This document shows positions 11,607 to 23,683 of a DNA stretch of 64,000 bases, in pieces; the stretch's first letter is position 1; every line of letters begins with the position of its first letter. A model generated the notes under the pieces. That model did no database searches. It saw only the letters and a program-made list of their open reading frames with translations, and had not been told where the DNA came from. A program made the position numbers and the translations under genes. The stretch is taken from assembly GCA_947095535.1 (NCBI GenBank), contig OX352774.1:267069843-267133842 (forward strand), in the 5' to 3' direction. Source of the stretch: Poecilobothrus nobilitatus (lineage: Eukaryota; Arthropoda; Insecta; Diptera; Dolichopodidae).

Positions 11607-14600
11607 ATGAAATGTTTTCTGGAAGGATGCGAAAATGCTAGAAAACATCGAAAAATAGGATTATCGTTTCACAGGTAAGTGTAAATCATAATAAAAAAAT
11701 TATAAAATTAATAACACAATGTGTAAAACCTAAATAATTTACAAATCATGCTATTTTATATGCAAAAAAATTGCAATTTTGACAAAAGCCATGATGAAAA
11801 AATGTTTGTATCAGTGACGTGTGTTATTATTATGAAAATGTAAACTTTGTTCATATTTTAATTTTTTAAATATTTAATTAAAATTTTTTTTTTTAATATA
11901 TAAATTTATAATTCCCAACAAAAATTTAATAGTTTATTCTTTTGATTTAAAGATTTCCCAAGAATGAAGAGCTTAAATCAAAGTGGATAGTAGCAATTGC
12001 AAAGAATAATCGGCAAAGTTCCATTGTATGTTCAGAACATTTTTTATCTGAGGACATTCTTCCTTTAGGATCTAGAAAGCAACTTTTTCCACACGCTATA
12101 CCTAAAGTTTTTCGAAATAATGAACTACTTGTCAAAGAAGTAAGTGCTTTAGTATTGAAATTGATGTTCAGACAACACAAAACACAACACAATATAATAT
12201 AACACAAAACTTTAATATTTGTGCACACATTCGCATTATGCAATAAGTTTTAAATGGATTAGAACCAGTTACAATGGGCTACCAATGAGTCATGTGATAA
12301 ATGTATAGCTGCTGTCAAGTGTTTTGCAGTTAACACCTTGCTCACGTGACCAGCTTGCTTTTGATAAAATTGACATGTTCATTTCCAGCTTGCTTTTCAT
12401 AAAACTGCTTTTAATTAAATCGCATAACATGGATTTTTATATTATGAAAATTATAAAATAAATAAATATTAAAATAAAATTGCTTGTACGTAATATTGTA
12501 TTAAATTGGTTTTTGTAGGTAGAGTTTCCGATTCCTTCAACTGTTAGCTCATATAATCATGAAATTAACAATAACGAAAATTCGAAAAATTCTTTAAACC
12601 GAACAATAGTCACAACATCTCAAGAATCTATTCTTTGTAGTCCAAAAACCAAAAAGTTTAAAGAAGAATTACGGCTTTTGAGAGAAACAATTAAAAATAA
12701 GGATAGGACCTATTAAATTATTTTTAGAACGCCAAATATTAAGACATAATAAATTACTACCGAAATATTATTCTCCTGAGCTGCAAAAGTTTGCTTGAAT
12801 CTAAATTTTTTATCTCCAAAAGCTTATTCGTTTGTTCGAAATTCTTTTGTAAATTGCCTTCCTCATCCGCGAACTATCAGTAACTGGTACCAGTCCATAA
12901 ATTGTAAACCAGGATTTACTTCCGAAGCTTTCGTAGCGATTACCTATGCTGTTGAGGAAGCAAAAAAAAATGGTTATAAGCTTTTTGTTAAATGTAGTAT
13001 TTGATGAAATCTATATACGGCAACATATTGATTGAACCGCGAATGATTGTTACGGGTTTGTTGATATTGGGAGTGGAATTAACTCTAACATAAAGGCTAC
13101 ACAAATATTAGTTTTTATAGCAGTTTGTATGAATCGCAGTTGGAAGATTCCTTTGGGATTTTTTCCAATAGCTTCACTTGACTCTGTTCAAAAAAAAAAT
13201 TTTATTAAACATTACTTTGAAAATCTTTTACAAACTGGAGCGGATATAATTGGTGTTACTTTTGATGGCAGCATAGTTAATATTACAACGGCAAAACATT
13301 TAGAGTGCGATTTGTGTAGCATCGAAAAAGAGCCTTATTTCCAATTACAAGGAAGGAAGGATAAATACACTATCATTTTAGATCCTTGCCATATGCTAAA
13401 ATTAATTCGAAACTCCTTAGCAGAAATAGGTAGTTTAATAGATGATGAAGGTAATGCTATAGAATGGAAATATTTAATCAGCTTGAATAATTTACAAGAA
13501 AATTAACAGTTGCATTTAGGAAATAAACTAAGGAAAGCCCACGTTTATTTCTTTAACCAAAAAATGAATGTTAAACTTGCAGTTCAAACTATAAGTAAAT
13601 CTGTTTCAGATACTATAGATTTTTGTAGGGAGGTATTAATTCTACCCAATTTTTTAAAATTTTTAATAATATATTTGACATATTAAATAGTAGATCCATT
13701 AATCAATTTAGTTATAATAAGCCAATTTGTACCGAAAACTACAGTGAAATTAAAGCTTTTGCGGATAACGCTATTAGTTACATATCTAAACTAAAAACAA
13801 AAGAAGGGGAGTTCTTAATAAATCACCGCCGCAAAACAGGTTTTATCGGCATTTTGAATGGTTTAAAAGCTATCACCATTCTTTATCAAAAATTTATTGT
13901 TACTGGCTTGTTAAAGTATATTCCATTTTATAAGCTTAATCAAGATCATATAGAACCATTTTTTAGCTCAATACGGTTTTCATTGGGATATAATAATAAT
14001 CCTTCTGTAAGGCAATTTATTTCTGCATATAAAAGATTATTAGTTCGTGTACAAATTAGAGAAAATCGCTGTGGTAATTGTACAGTTTTAGAAAATATTC
14101 CTATACTCCACTGCTCATATAATCCAATCAAGGAATTAAATAATACTGTCAAAAGACTTACCATGATTTCTGAAAATATTGAGCAAAGTGATACAGAAAA
14201 TATCAATAGTTTTGAAGAACAATCATTTCTAAATGAGCACGACTACATATTAAATCTATCAAATTTAACAGAATATGCTAAGCATATTATAGAGTATATT
14301 TCTGGATTTGTCGTTTTTAAATTAGAAAAGCAATTAAAGTGTTCTGAATGTATATCGGTTCTAACAGGTCCAATTTTGGAAAAATCACTTCTAGCCTATA
14401 AGACTAAAGCATATCTTAAGCCTCCTTCTACATCAGTAATAATAATATGAACTACAGCTGAAAAAGAAATAAGACAAAAGATAAACTGTTTAGATTCCAA
14501 CCAAACATTACTTAATAAAAAATATTTCGATAGCATAGCTATAAATGTATAAAAAAATTTAATAAATCGTAATTTATTTTCTGAAATTTCTAAACATATT

Positions 14601-14746
14601 TTTGAAAATAATCATTATAGTTTACTAATAAAATCAATTATAATAAAATATTTATCGATAAGATTTTTCTTTATTGCAAAAAAAATATCTGATAAATTTT
14701 CTATTAGAAATAAGTTATCTAGAATTACGTTATTTAAGGGTATGTA
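11607..14746 (+). pseudogene. P-type transposase with THAP domain (element P0)
   Basis: Exon 1, 11,607-11,674, and exon 2, 11,953-12,139, encode a THAP DNA-binding domain: CFLEGC, FHRFPKNEELKSKW, CSEHF and HAIPKVF. Intron 1 (11,675-11,952) and intron 2 (12,140-12,518) have GTAAGT donors and AG acceptors and join the frame exactly. From 12,519 come a linker, the SPELQKFA / SPKAYSFVRNSF region and the RNase-H-like DDE core: FDEI (Asp 1), TFDGS (Asp 2), DPCHMLKLIRN, and NQDHIEPFFSSIR (Glu 3). The C-terminus ends RNKLSRITLFKG. It is broken by a 1-bp deletion at about 12,795, a frameshift near 13,010-13,050, a stop at 13,504, frameshifts at about 13,640 and 13,700 and a stop at 14,448. All three acidic residues survive in pieces, but no protein can be made. 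Confidence 0.88.
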
Positions 14747-15121
14747 AATATGTTTATTAAAATAAGTAACATAATTTTAATTCTTAATACAATTTAATAT
14801 AAAATTTTAATTTTCTTTTAGTAATAAGTTTTCATTATTAATTTAATAATTTGAGATAATATGTAATGTAATTTAGTAAAATAAGTAACATAATTTTAAT
14901 TTTTAATCCAATTTAACATAAAATTTTTAATTTTTAATATAAAAAATACAAGAAATTAATAATATGATATTATTTTTATATTTACAGTTCGAATAAGAAT
15001 GAAAATTATGTTTTCAAAATATTAAAAGTGCTGCTCCTGAAACTAAAAAAAAATATATTCAGTAAGCAATGCTCTTTTGAAAAATTGGTAGTAACGACAC
15101 TGAATATTGTCGATGTAGTAA

Positions 15122-15656
15122 TTTTTTTTTTCCTAAGGGAGGTGGGAATCTTCCAAAGACACCAAGAATTTCCCCTTGGTAGTGTCAGATTCTTACTGAC
15201 TAAACCCATCTCCCTCTTTAGCCAATAAAGTGGGATGAAACCCTTATCTGCGGACGGAGTAGCATATAGTACTACAAATGAGGTAATTATTAAAGCCAAC
15301 TCCCACTGTCACTGTAGCGGCTGTTATTATTGGTATTAATATTCTTATTAATATTATATATTATTATTATTTTACCACAGAGTTAGCGCCATCAGTGGAT
15401 TACAACGTGCAGCAGTATATAACACATTACTTGCATGATATAACCAAAGATGGCTCCACTATAGAAGCTATTATTATTATTATTACTATTATTATTGTTA
15501 TTATTACTATTATTAATTATACGATATAAATTATATAATATACATTATTACGATATAAAAGTACTACATATATTTTATTTATGACCTGACCGGGGTTTGA
15601 ACCCAAGACCCTTCGATTGAAAGGTTGGCGACTTAACCGCTGCGCCATGAGTCAGA
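15122..15656 (-). mobile_element. tRNA-derived composite SINE, copy 1
   Basis: Reading the minus strand, the head at 15,656-15,580 has a box A (GGCGCAGCGGTTAAG), an anticodon-stem-like CCTT/AAGG, and a box B (GGGTTCAAACCCC) in a T-stem. It is a tRNA-related Pol III head rather than a functional tRNA. After it come an (AAT)n-type stretch, a module beginning GTGGAGCC, an ATGGCGCTAACTC block, a second module beginning GCTACAGTGACAGTGGG, and a 3' domain with GGGTTTAGTCAGTAAGAATC and TCTTGGTGTCTTTGGAAG that ends in CCTCCCTTAGG plus an A run. Copy 2 at 29,004-29,719 has the same order. No convincing target duplication is visible. It lies inside P0. Confidence 0.8.
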
Positions 15657-15834
15657 TTGTTTTGTAATTGTATGAGAATTTCCCTCACTTTTTTGGATTT
15701 ACTTTTCCTTATACTCTATATTCTAAGGTTAAAACTGAAAAGAAAGTACAAAACTACAAAAAATAGGTTTGACTTCTTTCAGTTTTGCACTTTGTCAGAT
15801 CAAATTTTTTGTTCCAGAAAAGAAAATGACATAA

Positions 15835-16238
15835 AAATTTTTAGATGTCAGCGCCGCCATCGCTGGAAGTGCTCCTAGTTTAAATAAACTACTATATCTG
15901 AAAGGCAAATAGATGTCGCTAAACACTTAAATTTTAAAATCACTAGATGTCGCCCATATTTGTTTCTATTTTATTTTTCGAATTTTGAAATAAAAATAAA
16001 TTATATTGTAATAGCAAATTTTATAATAGCTGTGTTTTTTCAGATATTATATATATGTAGATAACGCAAGCAGAACAAAAAATGTCAATAAGAATTCTCG
16101 AAATTTTTTCAGATTTTAAGTGCCCCATTTGCTCTCTAATTTTTTCCTATACTTTTTTCTCTTCCTCAAATCTCCTCCATAGTTCTTTTAAAAAAATATC
16201 GTCGTGAATATTTGATTCTATTTTAATTTTAGATATGT
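15835..16238. other. AT-rich spacer
   Basis: No gene recognised between the right end of P0 and the first tandem THAP unit. Confidence 0.4.
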
Positions 16239-17017
16239 ACATACATGATAAATATTTTTTTTTATTTTGTTTTTTTTTTCTTTTTTTCTTCAAAAACTTT
16301 AAAACTTCTTTTTAGAAGAATGCATTTGAATAAAAGACAACATTGCCAATTTGCCATACCATTTGCATGATTCACGAAATTTATTTTTGAAACTAAAGTT
16401 TTAAAACTTTTTTAAATATTTATTTTTATCTATAATTTGTACAACTCAAAACCATTATTAGATTATTTACCATTATAAAACTATTTTTAAACTATTTAGG
16501 TAGTACTCGAATTTAGCAAAAATACACGACAACAAATCTTAAATACATATTGTACTCTTCGTTTCACACAACTTTAGTCTAAAGTCGTAAACAATTAAAA
16601 TATGTATTTTAAAAATTGCTTTGTTATTTATCATTATAATTAGAAATAAAGAAAAAGGGAATTCCCTTTGAAAATACCCTATTATTACAAATGGTATAAT
16701 AAAATCTATTTATAATGTTTGTGTTTTTATATTTCAAAACTGGTTAGAAGAGTTGTATATCAATAATTTTGGTTGTATTTCTTTGTTTTTAATTTTAAAT
16801 ATTGTATTTATTTGAACAATAATGCAAAAAACGTATTTTAACATTTTTCTTTCAATCTAACAATTTCGCATAACATGGCAACGTTATATAAATAATTTAC
16901 GTCTTATTTCTCAAGTATTCTATTTTGGACGGACTGATCATGTCATGTGTTGATCAATTGTTATATAATGTTTATCTATCTATGCGTTAGGATTTAATTT
17001 TTTTTTTTATATTCAAT

Positions 17018-17649
17018 GGGCCTTTCCACACGAGTAGTGTCCTCTTTCGTCATTTTTTACTTTTACCTTCGTTTCATACCCTCTTGCCTATAAACTAAAT
17101 TTGTGGTGGGGATTTTTAGGAGTAATTTTTTAAACCAAAATTTTAGAGTTTAAAAATTTAGTCCACTAACACAAACAAAAACTCAAATAAAAATTTTTAT
17201 GAGGGTCAAAAAAATTTTATGTGTACATACGTTTCATTCTCGTTTGGAAAATTAAAGAAAAAAGTTTTTGAAACGGTCGCAGCAAATTTTTAAAAAAGTA
17301 GATCTTTCACTTGATGAAATTATTAAAATATATTCTATTGACAAAAAGAAATTATGTGCACAGTACAGAGTTTATTCTATTTCTAGGTACATACATATAT
17401 AATATATATTATTTAAAAATTTCAGGCAAAAAAATCTTATGTTACTTAAATACAAAAAAAAAATTTATTTGTTTTATGCGTGCTTTTTTTTTATATTTAT
17501 TATCTACCTCTCGCAACAAATTTTGTTTTAAAATGAAATATTTACACACACATATAAAAGTAACGACTATCGAGAGGAACAGTGTGGAAATAAAAAAAGA
17601 GGAAAGTAGTCACGAAACGAAAGAGGACACTACTCGTCTGGAAAGGCCC
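17018..17649. mobile_element. 632-bp MITE inserted in unit A
   Basis: Terminal inverted repeats of about 33 bp: GGGCCTTTCCACACGAGTAG at 17,018, continuing TGTCCTCTTTCGT, and its near-perfect complement ending GGCCC at 17,649. The flanks repeat AAT on both sides. The matching place in unit B (about 21,066-21,075) is an uninterrupted ATCAATAGAAATG, the empty site. A 3-bp duplication and G/C-rich ends suggest a PIF/Harbinger-type MITE. No transposase is encoded. Confidence 0.85.
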
Positions 17650-18337
17650 AATAGAAATGCATCAGTAGTTATTTATTTAAAATGAAAAAAAATATGTGTC
17701 TGTTAACCCTAGTGAACTTGTGCTGTTTTTTTGTGAAATTATCTTTTAAAATAAAGTTTCTGGTGCTTATGGGTTAAAAGAATTTTAACGTACAAAATTT
17801 ATAAAGAAAATTCAAATTTAAGTTTCGAGCGGTAAGATCCAATGTGTATAATTGAATTTTTATATTAAAATAAATTAATTTTTTTAATAGATAAGTGGAA
17901 AATTATGTAAAGTTGTGAAATTAAATTAAATTTTTAAAATTTTCAAAAAATTTAATAAGAAGTAAAAGAAAATAAAGGATGTTTAAAAGTAAGTGTTAAT
18001 GTTCATATACATATGCGAAATATGTATATATTTTACTATTAGTGCACAAATTCTTTTGCTCTTAATCATTTATCATTGAAGAATTCGGAACATAATTTCC
18101 ATTCAAAAAGTAAGAAAAAAGAATAATTTTTGTGTTATTGCTTAGAATTTGTTCCAAATTTATTTGAATGTTTCAATTATTTTATTCATTAACTTGTTGC
18201 AAAACTTATAATTTAAATTTTCTATTCTACCTCTTTATTTATCTACATACATACTTTTATTATCTCTTCCATCTATCTTTTGCTCTCATTAACGGTGGTT
18301 GTTTGCATGAACTTATAATAATATATTCATCCTCTGA

Positions 18338-19360
18338 TTAGAATGTTTCAAAATATAAAACCAGATTCCCGTAAATCAGGTAGAACCTGCGCCATATGCA
18401 AAAATAGTAGGCGGAATTTTAAGGTTGTACAGATTTCCAAAGGATAGTACCATGTTTGATATATGGACTTCAAAATGTAAGGTAAGTGTTGAAAATTTAA
18501 TTAAAACGGAAAAAAGAAGGCTTAAGAAAGGTGCAATTCCTACTTTAAATCTACCAGATACAAATATTAGAATGAAAAGTATCGAAGAAATGCGGCAAAC
18601 ACAAAATTTAAATATTTTTGAATTTGAGAATGAAGAAAGTTATGAATTGCAACCTTTCAGAAATAGAAAGGAGAATTTACAAAATGAATTGCAAGAGTTT
18701 GAGAATGAAGAAAGTTATGAATTGCAACCTTTCAGAAATAGAAAGGAGAATTTACAAAATGAATTGCAAGAGTTTTTATAGTATTTAAAACTGAAAAAAT
18801 TAAAACATATAAGTCTTGCACAATAGCTTATAATTCAAACGAAAATCAATAAAAATAATTGAACGTAGAAATATGAATTTAAGAAGTAAAATTAATTATC
18901 TTAAATCCCAAAATAAAATATTGAAAAACAAAATTAATAAACAAAAAACGCATTCTATAAAAAGTTTAATAAATGGAAAGTTTAATATACAAGGGAATGC
19001 CAAAACTTTGCTGAACATGAATTTTAAATCGGTACGAAATTGGACGGCAGAAGAAAAAAACATAGCTCTTAATATTCATTTTAATTCTCCTAAAGGATAC
19101 AAATTTTTAAATTTGTATTCTTTAGGAGAATTAAATCCTTATAAACGCAATTAAAATAAATTTGCCACAAGTTGCTTCTCTTAATAGATGGATACCAATT
19201 AAGTTTTTAAGTGTAGGTATAAATGAAAAAAAATTCAGAGAATTAAATATAATTTTTTCCAACAAAGAACATCATTTTATTTTATTAATTAGTTTAATTC
19301 TATTATTTATTATATTAATTTATCGTTGGACAATTTATCATTTGTTAATTTTGTTTTAAA
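18338..19360 (+). pseudogene. P-type THAP transposase fragment, unit A
   Basis: Begins MFQNIK and CAICKNS (first zinc pair). A frameshift at about 18,422 follows, then YRFPKDSTMFDIW and RRLKKGAIPTLNLP. The CxxHF half of the zinc module is missing, so the THAP domain cannot fold. After an in-frame 75-bp duplication (18,620-18,769) and a stop at 18,779, another frame at 18,873 gives a lysine-rich coiled-coil linker and TAEEKNIALNIHFNSPKGYKF, then a shift to LPQVASLNRWIPIKFLSVGI at 19,162-19,250. These match the middle of P1 (35,381-35,800). The copy ends before the DDE core. It is related to P1 but distinct. Confidence 0.8.
18620..18769 (+). repeat. In-frame 75-bp tandem duplication
   Basis: Two perfect or nearly perfect 75-bp copies (18,620-18,694 and 18,695-18,769), each coding for 25 residues beginning EFENEESYELQPF, followed by the first codons of a third. 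The period is a multiple of three and preserves the frame. Confidence 0.9.
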
Positions 19361-20269
19361 ATGTTTTGTTAAGTTTTACTTTTATTATTATTATAGAATT
19401 TTTTAATTTGCTAGTTTGTAATATTTGTCAAAGATTTTAAAAATCTATTTATCTTATAATTTTGCTTTAGCAGGGTTTTTTATGCCGAATTGAACGTTTA
19501 ACTGAATTCAATACATTTTTTTTTATCTTAAAACTTCAATTCGGCTTTTTCCCTTTTTTAAAAATATTAGAATAAAAATTAAATTTTGAATTCAATTATG
19601 CATTTTTAATTAGTTCAAAGTTTTCTGGTAAAATTATAATTTTTTCATCCTTATAAAATTTTATACAGCACATGAGTTTTTAATCTTACATACTTTATTT
19701 ATAATCTGTTTGCAAAATTCCTAAATTGATAAAAAAGAAATAAAAAATTTATGCTCAGAGGTTAACATTTCAATATTTATAAAATATAAAAGTTTCTAAG
19801 CAAAGAAAAAATTAATATGCATATACATATACATATATATATATCTATATATATATGACTGGCTATACTACTCCTACTCTCCATTCATTAATAATTTTTT
19901 TGGCTGCTTCTTTTTATAAATAGTAAAGTGACTGAAAATAAAAAAAAAATATAAACTATTCATAAAATATATGAAATAAATAGAAAAAAAAAAAAAATCT
20001 AACAGCCTAACACAACACCAGACAACACATACCAATAACATCTTAAATAAAAATAAATCTTTACATTGTGACTTGTTTGATTTTTCGTTAGAAAAATAAA
20101 ATAAATAAATATGAAGAATGAAGAATGAGAAAGAACACGCAAAAATAATATGTTCATTTTTTTAATTCAATGTTTTTCTCTTTCTTTGGGGCACTACAAA
20201 TTAAAAAAAATTGTGAGAGATTTTTTGTTCTACTTGCGTTATCTATATAAATATAATTTCTGATTTAAG
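19361..20269. other. Non-coding 3' part of unit A
   Basis: No coding sequence. It contains an imperfect short inverted pair around TGCCGAATTGAACG / CAATTCGGC (about 19,482-19,547), repeated in unit B at about 21,296-21,356, which could form a hairpin, and a TATATA run near 19,830. Confidence 0.5.
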
Positions 20270-22041
20270 GTACATACATGATAAATATGTTTTTTTTTTT
20301 TTTTTTTCTTCAAAAACTTTAAAACTTTAAAACTTCTTTTTAGAAGAATGCATTTGAATAAAAGACAATATTGCCATATCATTTGCATGATTAAGTATTT
20401 ATTTTTATGAATAATTTGTACAATTCGAAACCATTATTAGATTATTTACCATTATAAAACTACTTTTAAAACTATTTAGGTAGAACTCGAATTTAGCCAA
20501 AATACACGATAAAAAAATCTTGAATACATGTATTCTTCGTTCACACAACTTTAGTCTAAAGTCGAAAACAATTAAAATATTTTAAAAATTACTTTATTTA
20601 TTTATCATTATAATTAGAAAATAAAAAAAAAAGAATTCACTTTGAAAATACCCTATTATTACAAATGATATAATAAAATCTAATTAGGTATAATGTTTGT
20701 GTTTTTATATTTTAAAACTGGTTAGAAGAGTTGTCTATCAATGATTTTGATTGTATTTCTTTGTTTTTAATTTTAAATACTTTATTTATTCAAAAAATAA
20801 TGCAAAAAACGTATTTTAACATTTTTCTTTCAATCTAACATTTTCGCATAAAGAATTTTTAATATCTTTTCTAATTAAAAAAAATTGAATTAAATCAAAT
20901 AATTATATATTATAACATGGCAACACTATATAAATAATTTACTTGTGATTTCGTAAGTATTCTATTTTGGATGGACTGATGATTGTCTGATTATGTGTTG
21001 ATCAAGTGTATATAATGTTTATCTATGTATGCGTTAGTATTTAATATTGGTTTTTTTATATATCAATAGAAATGCATGAGAAGTTTTTATTTAAAATGAA
21101 AAAAAAATAAATATGTGACTGTTTAAAATGTTTCAAAATATAAAATCAGGTAGAACCTGCACCACATGCAAAAATAGTAGGCTCAATTTTAATGGAAGGC
21201 TCTACAGATTGTCAAAGGTAGCAGCTTGTTTGATATATGGACTTCAATATATATATAAATGTTATCTTATAATTTTGTTTTACAAGAGTTTTTTATGCCG
21301 AATGGAACGTTTAATTGAAATCAAGGCTTTTTTTTTATTTTGAAACTTCAATTCGGCTTTTTCCCTTTCTTTGAAATATTACATCAATAAAAATTAAATT
21401 GGGTTAAAGTTTTCAGAGAAAATTATAATTTTTTCATCCAGTATGGAATTTTATACAGCACACGAGTTTTTAATCTTACACACTTTATTTATAATCTGTT
21501 TGCAAAATTCCTAAATTGATAAAAAAGAAATAAAAAAATTATCCTCAGAGGTTAACATTTCGATAGGTATTTATAAAATGTAAAATTTTCTAAGCAAAGA
21601 AAAAATTAATATGCATACACATATACATATTTCCATATATAGATATAATATGGCTGGCTATACTACTCTATTTTTTATTCATTAATAATTTTTTTCGCTA
21701 CTTCTCTTTAAAAATTAAAGTAAAGTGACTGAAAATAAAAAAATATAAACTAATAAATTATATGAAATGAATAGAAAAAAAAAAAAAATTTAAGAGCCTA
21801 ACACATACCAATAACATCTTAAATAAAAAAAAACCTTAACATTTGTGACTTGTTTGATTTTTCGTTAGAAAAATAAAATAAATAAATTTGAAGAATCAGA
21901 AAGAACAGGCAAAAATAATATGTTCATTTTTTTAATGCAATGTTTTTCTCTTTCTTTGGGGCACTACAAATTAAAAAAAATTGTGAGAGATTTTTTGTTC
22001 TACTTGCGTTATCTATATACATACATATATATAATTTCTGG
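20270..22041 (+). repeat. Tandem unit B, internally deleted
   Basis: A second copy of unit A with two large internal deletions: one removes A 17,706-18,337, the other removes A about 18,460-19,440, joining the THAP start straight to the 3' non-coding part. This is the usual form of a non-autonomous deletion derivative. It lacks the 17,018 MITE and so supplies its empty site. Confidence 0.75.
21128..21260 (+). pseudogene. THAP start fragment, unit B
   Basis: MFQNIKSGRTCTTCKNSRLN then GRLYRLSK, in one frame where unit A is frameshifted, so B preserves an older local reading. It breaks off at the deletion joint near 21,255 and runs on into non-coding sequence. Only the first zinc pair is present. 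Confidence 0.75.
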
Positions 22042-22548
22042 TTTTTTTCATTCGGGTCAGTATCAAGGTTTGAAAAAAACGATGTGGGTCACTCAAATAA
22101 AACAATTTTTGTTTTTTTTTATCATAAAAAATGTATTTTACATATCTTTTTTCATCCATTTTAAATTATAAATATAGGTACTTCTAAATTATTTTTATGT
22201 ATAAAAATAGAATTTTTGTTTCAAAATTGATATCAAAAAAAGATCAAAAACTAAAAAATAATATTTTTATTTCAAAAATCTTATATAAAAAACTATGTAT
22301 GCGCTATCTTTTGCAATTTTATTTCAATTCTTTTATACAGATTACAGACCCTGACCAAAGACTATACATATATAAGACATTCCAAGTAGAACAAATTTTT
22401 TAGTATAGAAAATAAAAATAAGCCTGTGCCCCAAATAGTCGCGACATCTATCAATATGAAATTTATTCATCTTTTATGTTATACGAAATTCGTTTTTTTT
22501 TAATTTTAACTATACATAAACGGTTTTCATTCTTTTCTTTGATATACA

Positions 22549-23007
22549 AGGTGTGTTTACTAGTCTGTCCTAAAAGGATCTAGAACAACCTAGAACAGGT
22601 TTTTGCGTTCATTAGTTTCAGAACTGTGTTTTTTTTTTGTCTGAAAGTGTTCTAGGTTGTACTTTTCTGTTCTAAATTTTTTTAAGAGCTGTTTTGGACA
22701 AGTTTTTTGTTGTTGTTTTTTTTAAATTTTGACAGATGCATATGAATGTTTATTAATCATTTTTCTTTTAGTGAAAAATGGTGGAAAAAGTGAATTTGTG
22801 AAAATTGAAAAGAAATTTAAACATTAAAGATTAGACATTTATTAAACAATAATAATAAAAATTTTTTGACAACTGAAAAAGTAGAACAAAAAAGTACAAA
22901 AAAGCGTTCATTAGTTTTTCTGTTCTAAGTTGTTCTAAAGTGTTTGACTTTTGAGGTTTAATTGTATCCTGCTCTGTGCTGTTCTAAATCTAATTATAAA
23001 CACACCT
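22549..23007. mobile_element. 459-bp MITE in left arm
   Basis: Ends in the inverted repeat AGGTGTGTTTA...TAAACACACCT. Flanks are ACA on both sides, or TACAA if the terminal bases are counted as target. The empty site in the right arm (complement of about 32,370-32,385) reads GATATACAATC without the insert. Inside are several copies of TAGAACA(A/G) and a direct repeat of GCGTTCATTAGTTT. No coding region. Confidence 0.8.
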
Positions 23008-23683
23008 ACAATCATATATAATTTAACCTTGAAAAAAAAAAATTTCTAAATAAAATAAATTGGTACATTGTAACTCGTATTGCTATACTAGGATAGATAA
23101 TAATTTGAATACTGGTAATTTAATGTAGGTTTTTGTAAGTAATTTAGATTCGATTGTTTTAAATAAATTTTATTTATTCTAGTTATATAATATTACAATT
23201 CATTAACATAAAATTTACAAATGTATTACAATAAAACAATTTTTAAAATACAAAGAAAAGATTAGTTATCTGCATGCTGTGCTGTATGTGTTATAAACCG
23301 AATAAACGAGAATGTGTGTTAAATATAATGTTAAGTTAACAATTAGCTACGTTGTCAGATTTATTGTATGATTTTTATTTTTTAAATAAAATGAAGTTGT
23401 TTTCTAGATATACGAAAAAATATACATGAGATTTCTAAATTTGTCACAGACAATTTGTGTATTTAAGTATATTTTTTTTTTTTTGTAAAATAAGCTAAAG
23501 AGTGTGTTAAACACATAAAAATGTGTTATTTAGAATGATTAAGTAATTAATAATTCGTCTTTTCAATTGAAGTAAACTGTATTGACTATAATATATGAAG
23601 GATTTAAATTTTTATTTTATAAATTTAAATGTATAAAATTATTAATTAACATGTATTGGATTATTGTTAATTAGTTTAACCAA

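Larger units (their letters stand above)
10768..15834 (+). mobile_element. P-type DNA transposon 'P0' (dead), with SINE insertion
   Basis: A THAP/P-type transposase relic (11,607-14,746) is bracketed by two nested pairs of inverted repeats. The outer pair is TTATGTCGTTTTCTTTTCTG at 10,768 against its near-complement ending at 15,834, continuing inward through a TTTGCACTTT-like block. The inner pair is about 11,255-11,310 against 15,697-15,745 (TTAGAATATAGAGTATAAGG). Extra copies of the TTCTTTTCTGAAAA motif near 10,850 and 10,885 look like subterminal repeats. No 8-bp target duplication is visible. A SINE at 15,122-15,656 sits between the gene and the right end; without it the element is about 4.5 kb. 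Confidence 0.65.
16239..20269 (+). repeat. Tandem unit A of a THAP/P-type element
   Basis: Unit A starts at a TACATACATGATAAATAT block and repeats at 20,270 as unit B. Shared, nearly identical segments are 16,290-16,990 with 20,310-21,050, the THAP start 18,338-18,430 with 21,128-21,215, and 19,455-20,250 with 21,265-22,020. Unit A is longer because it keeps the transposase middle and carries a MITE (17,018-17,649) and about 0.65 kb (17,706-18,337) that B lacks. Confidence 0.75.

Noticed and set aside
15580..15656. Functional tRNA gene
   Set aside because: Boxes A and B are good, but the acceptor stem does not pair well, and the sequence continues into a body shared with 29,004-29,719; it is a SINE head.
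21920..22403. Open frames of 68-83 codons after unit B
   Set aside because: Phe/Ile/Tyr/Lys low-complexity frames on repeat DNA shared with unit A, where they are not open.
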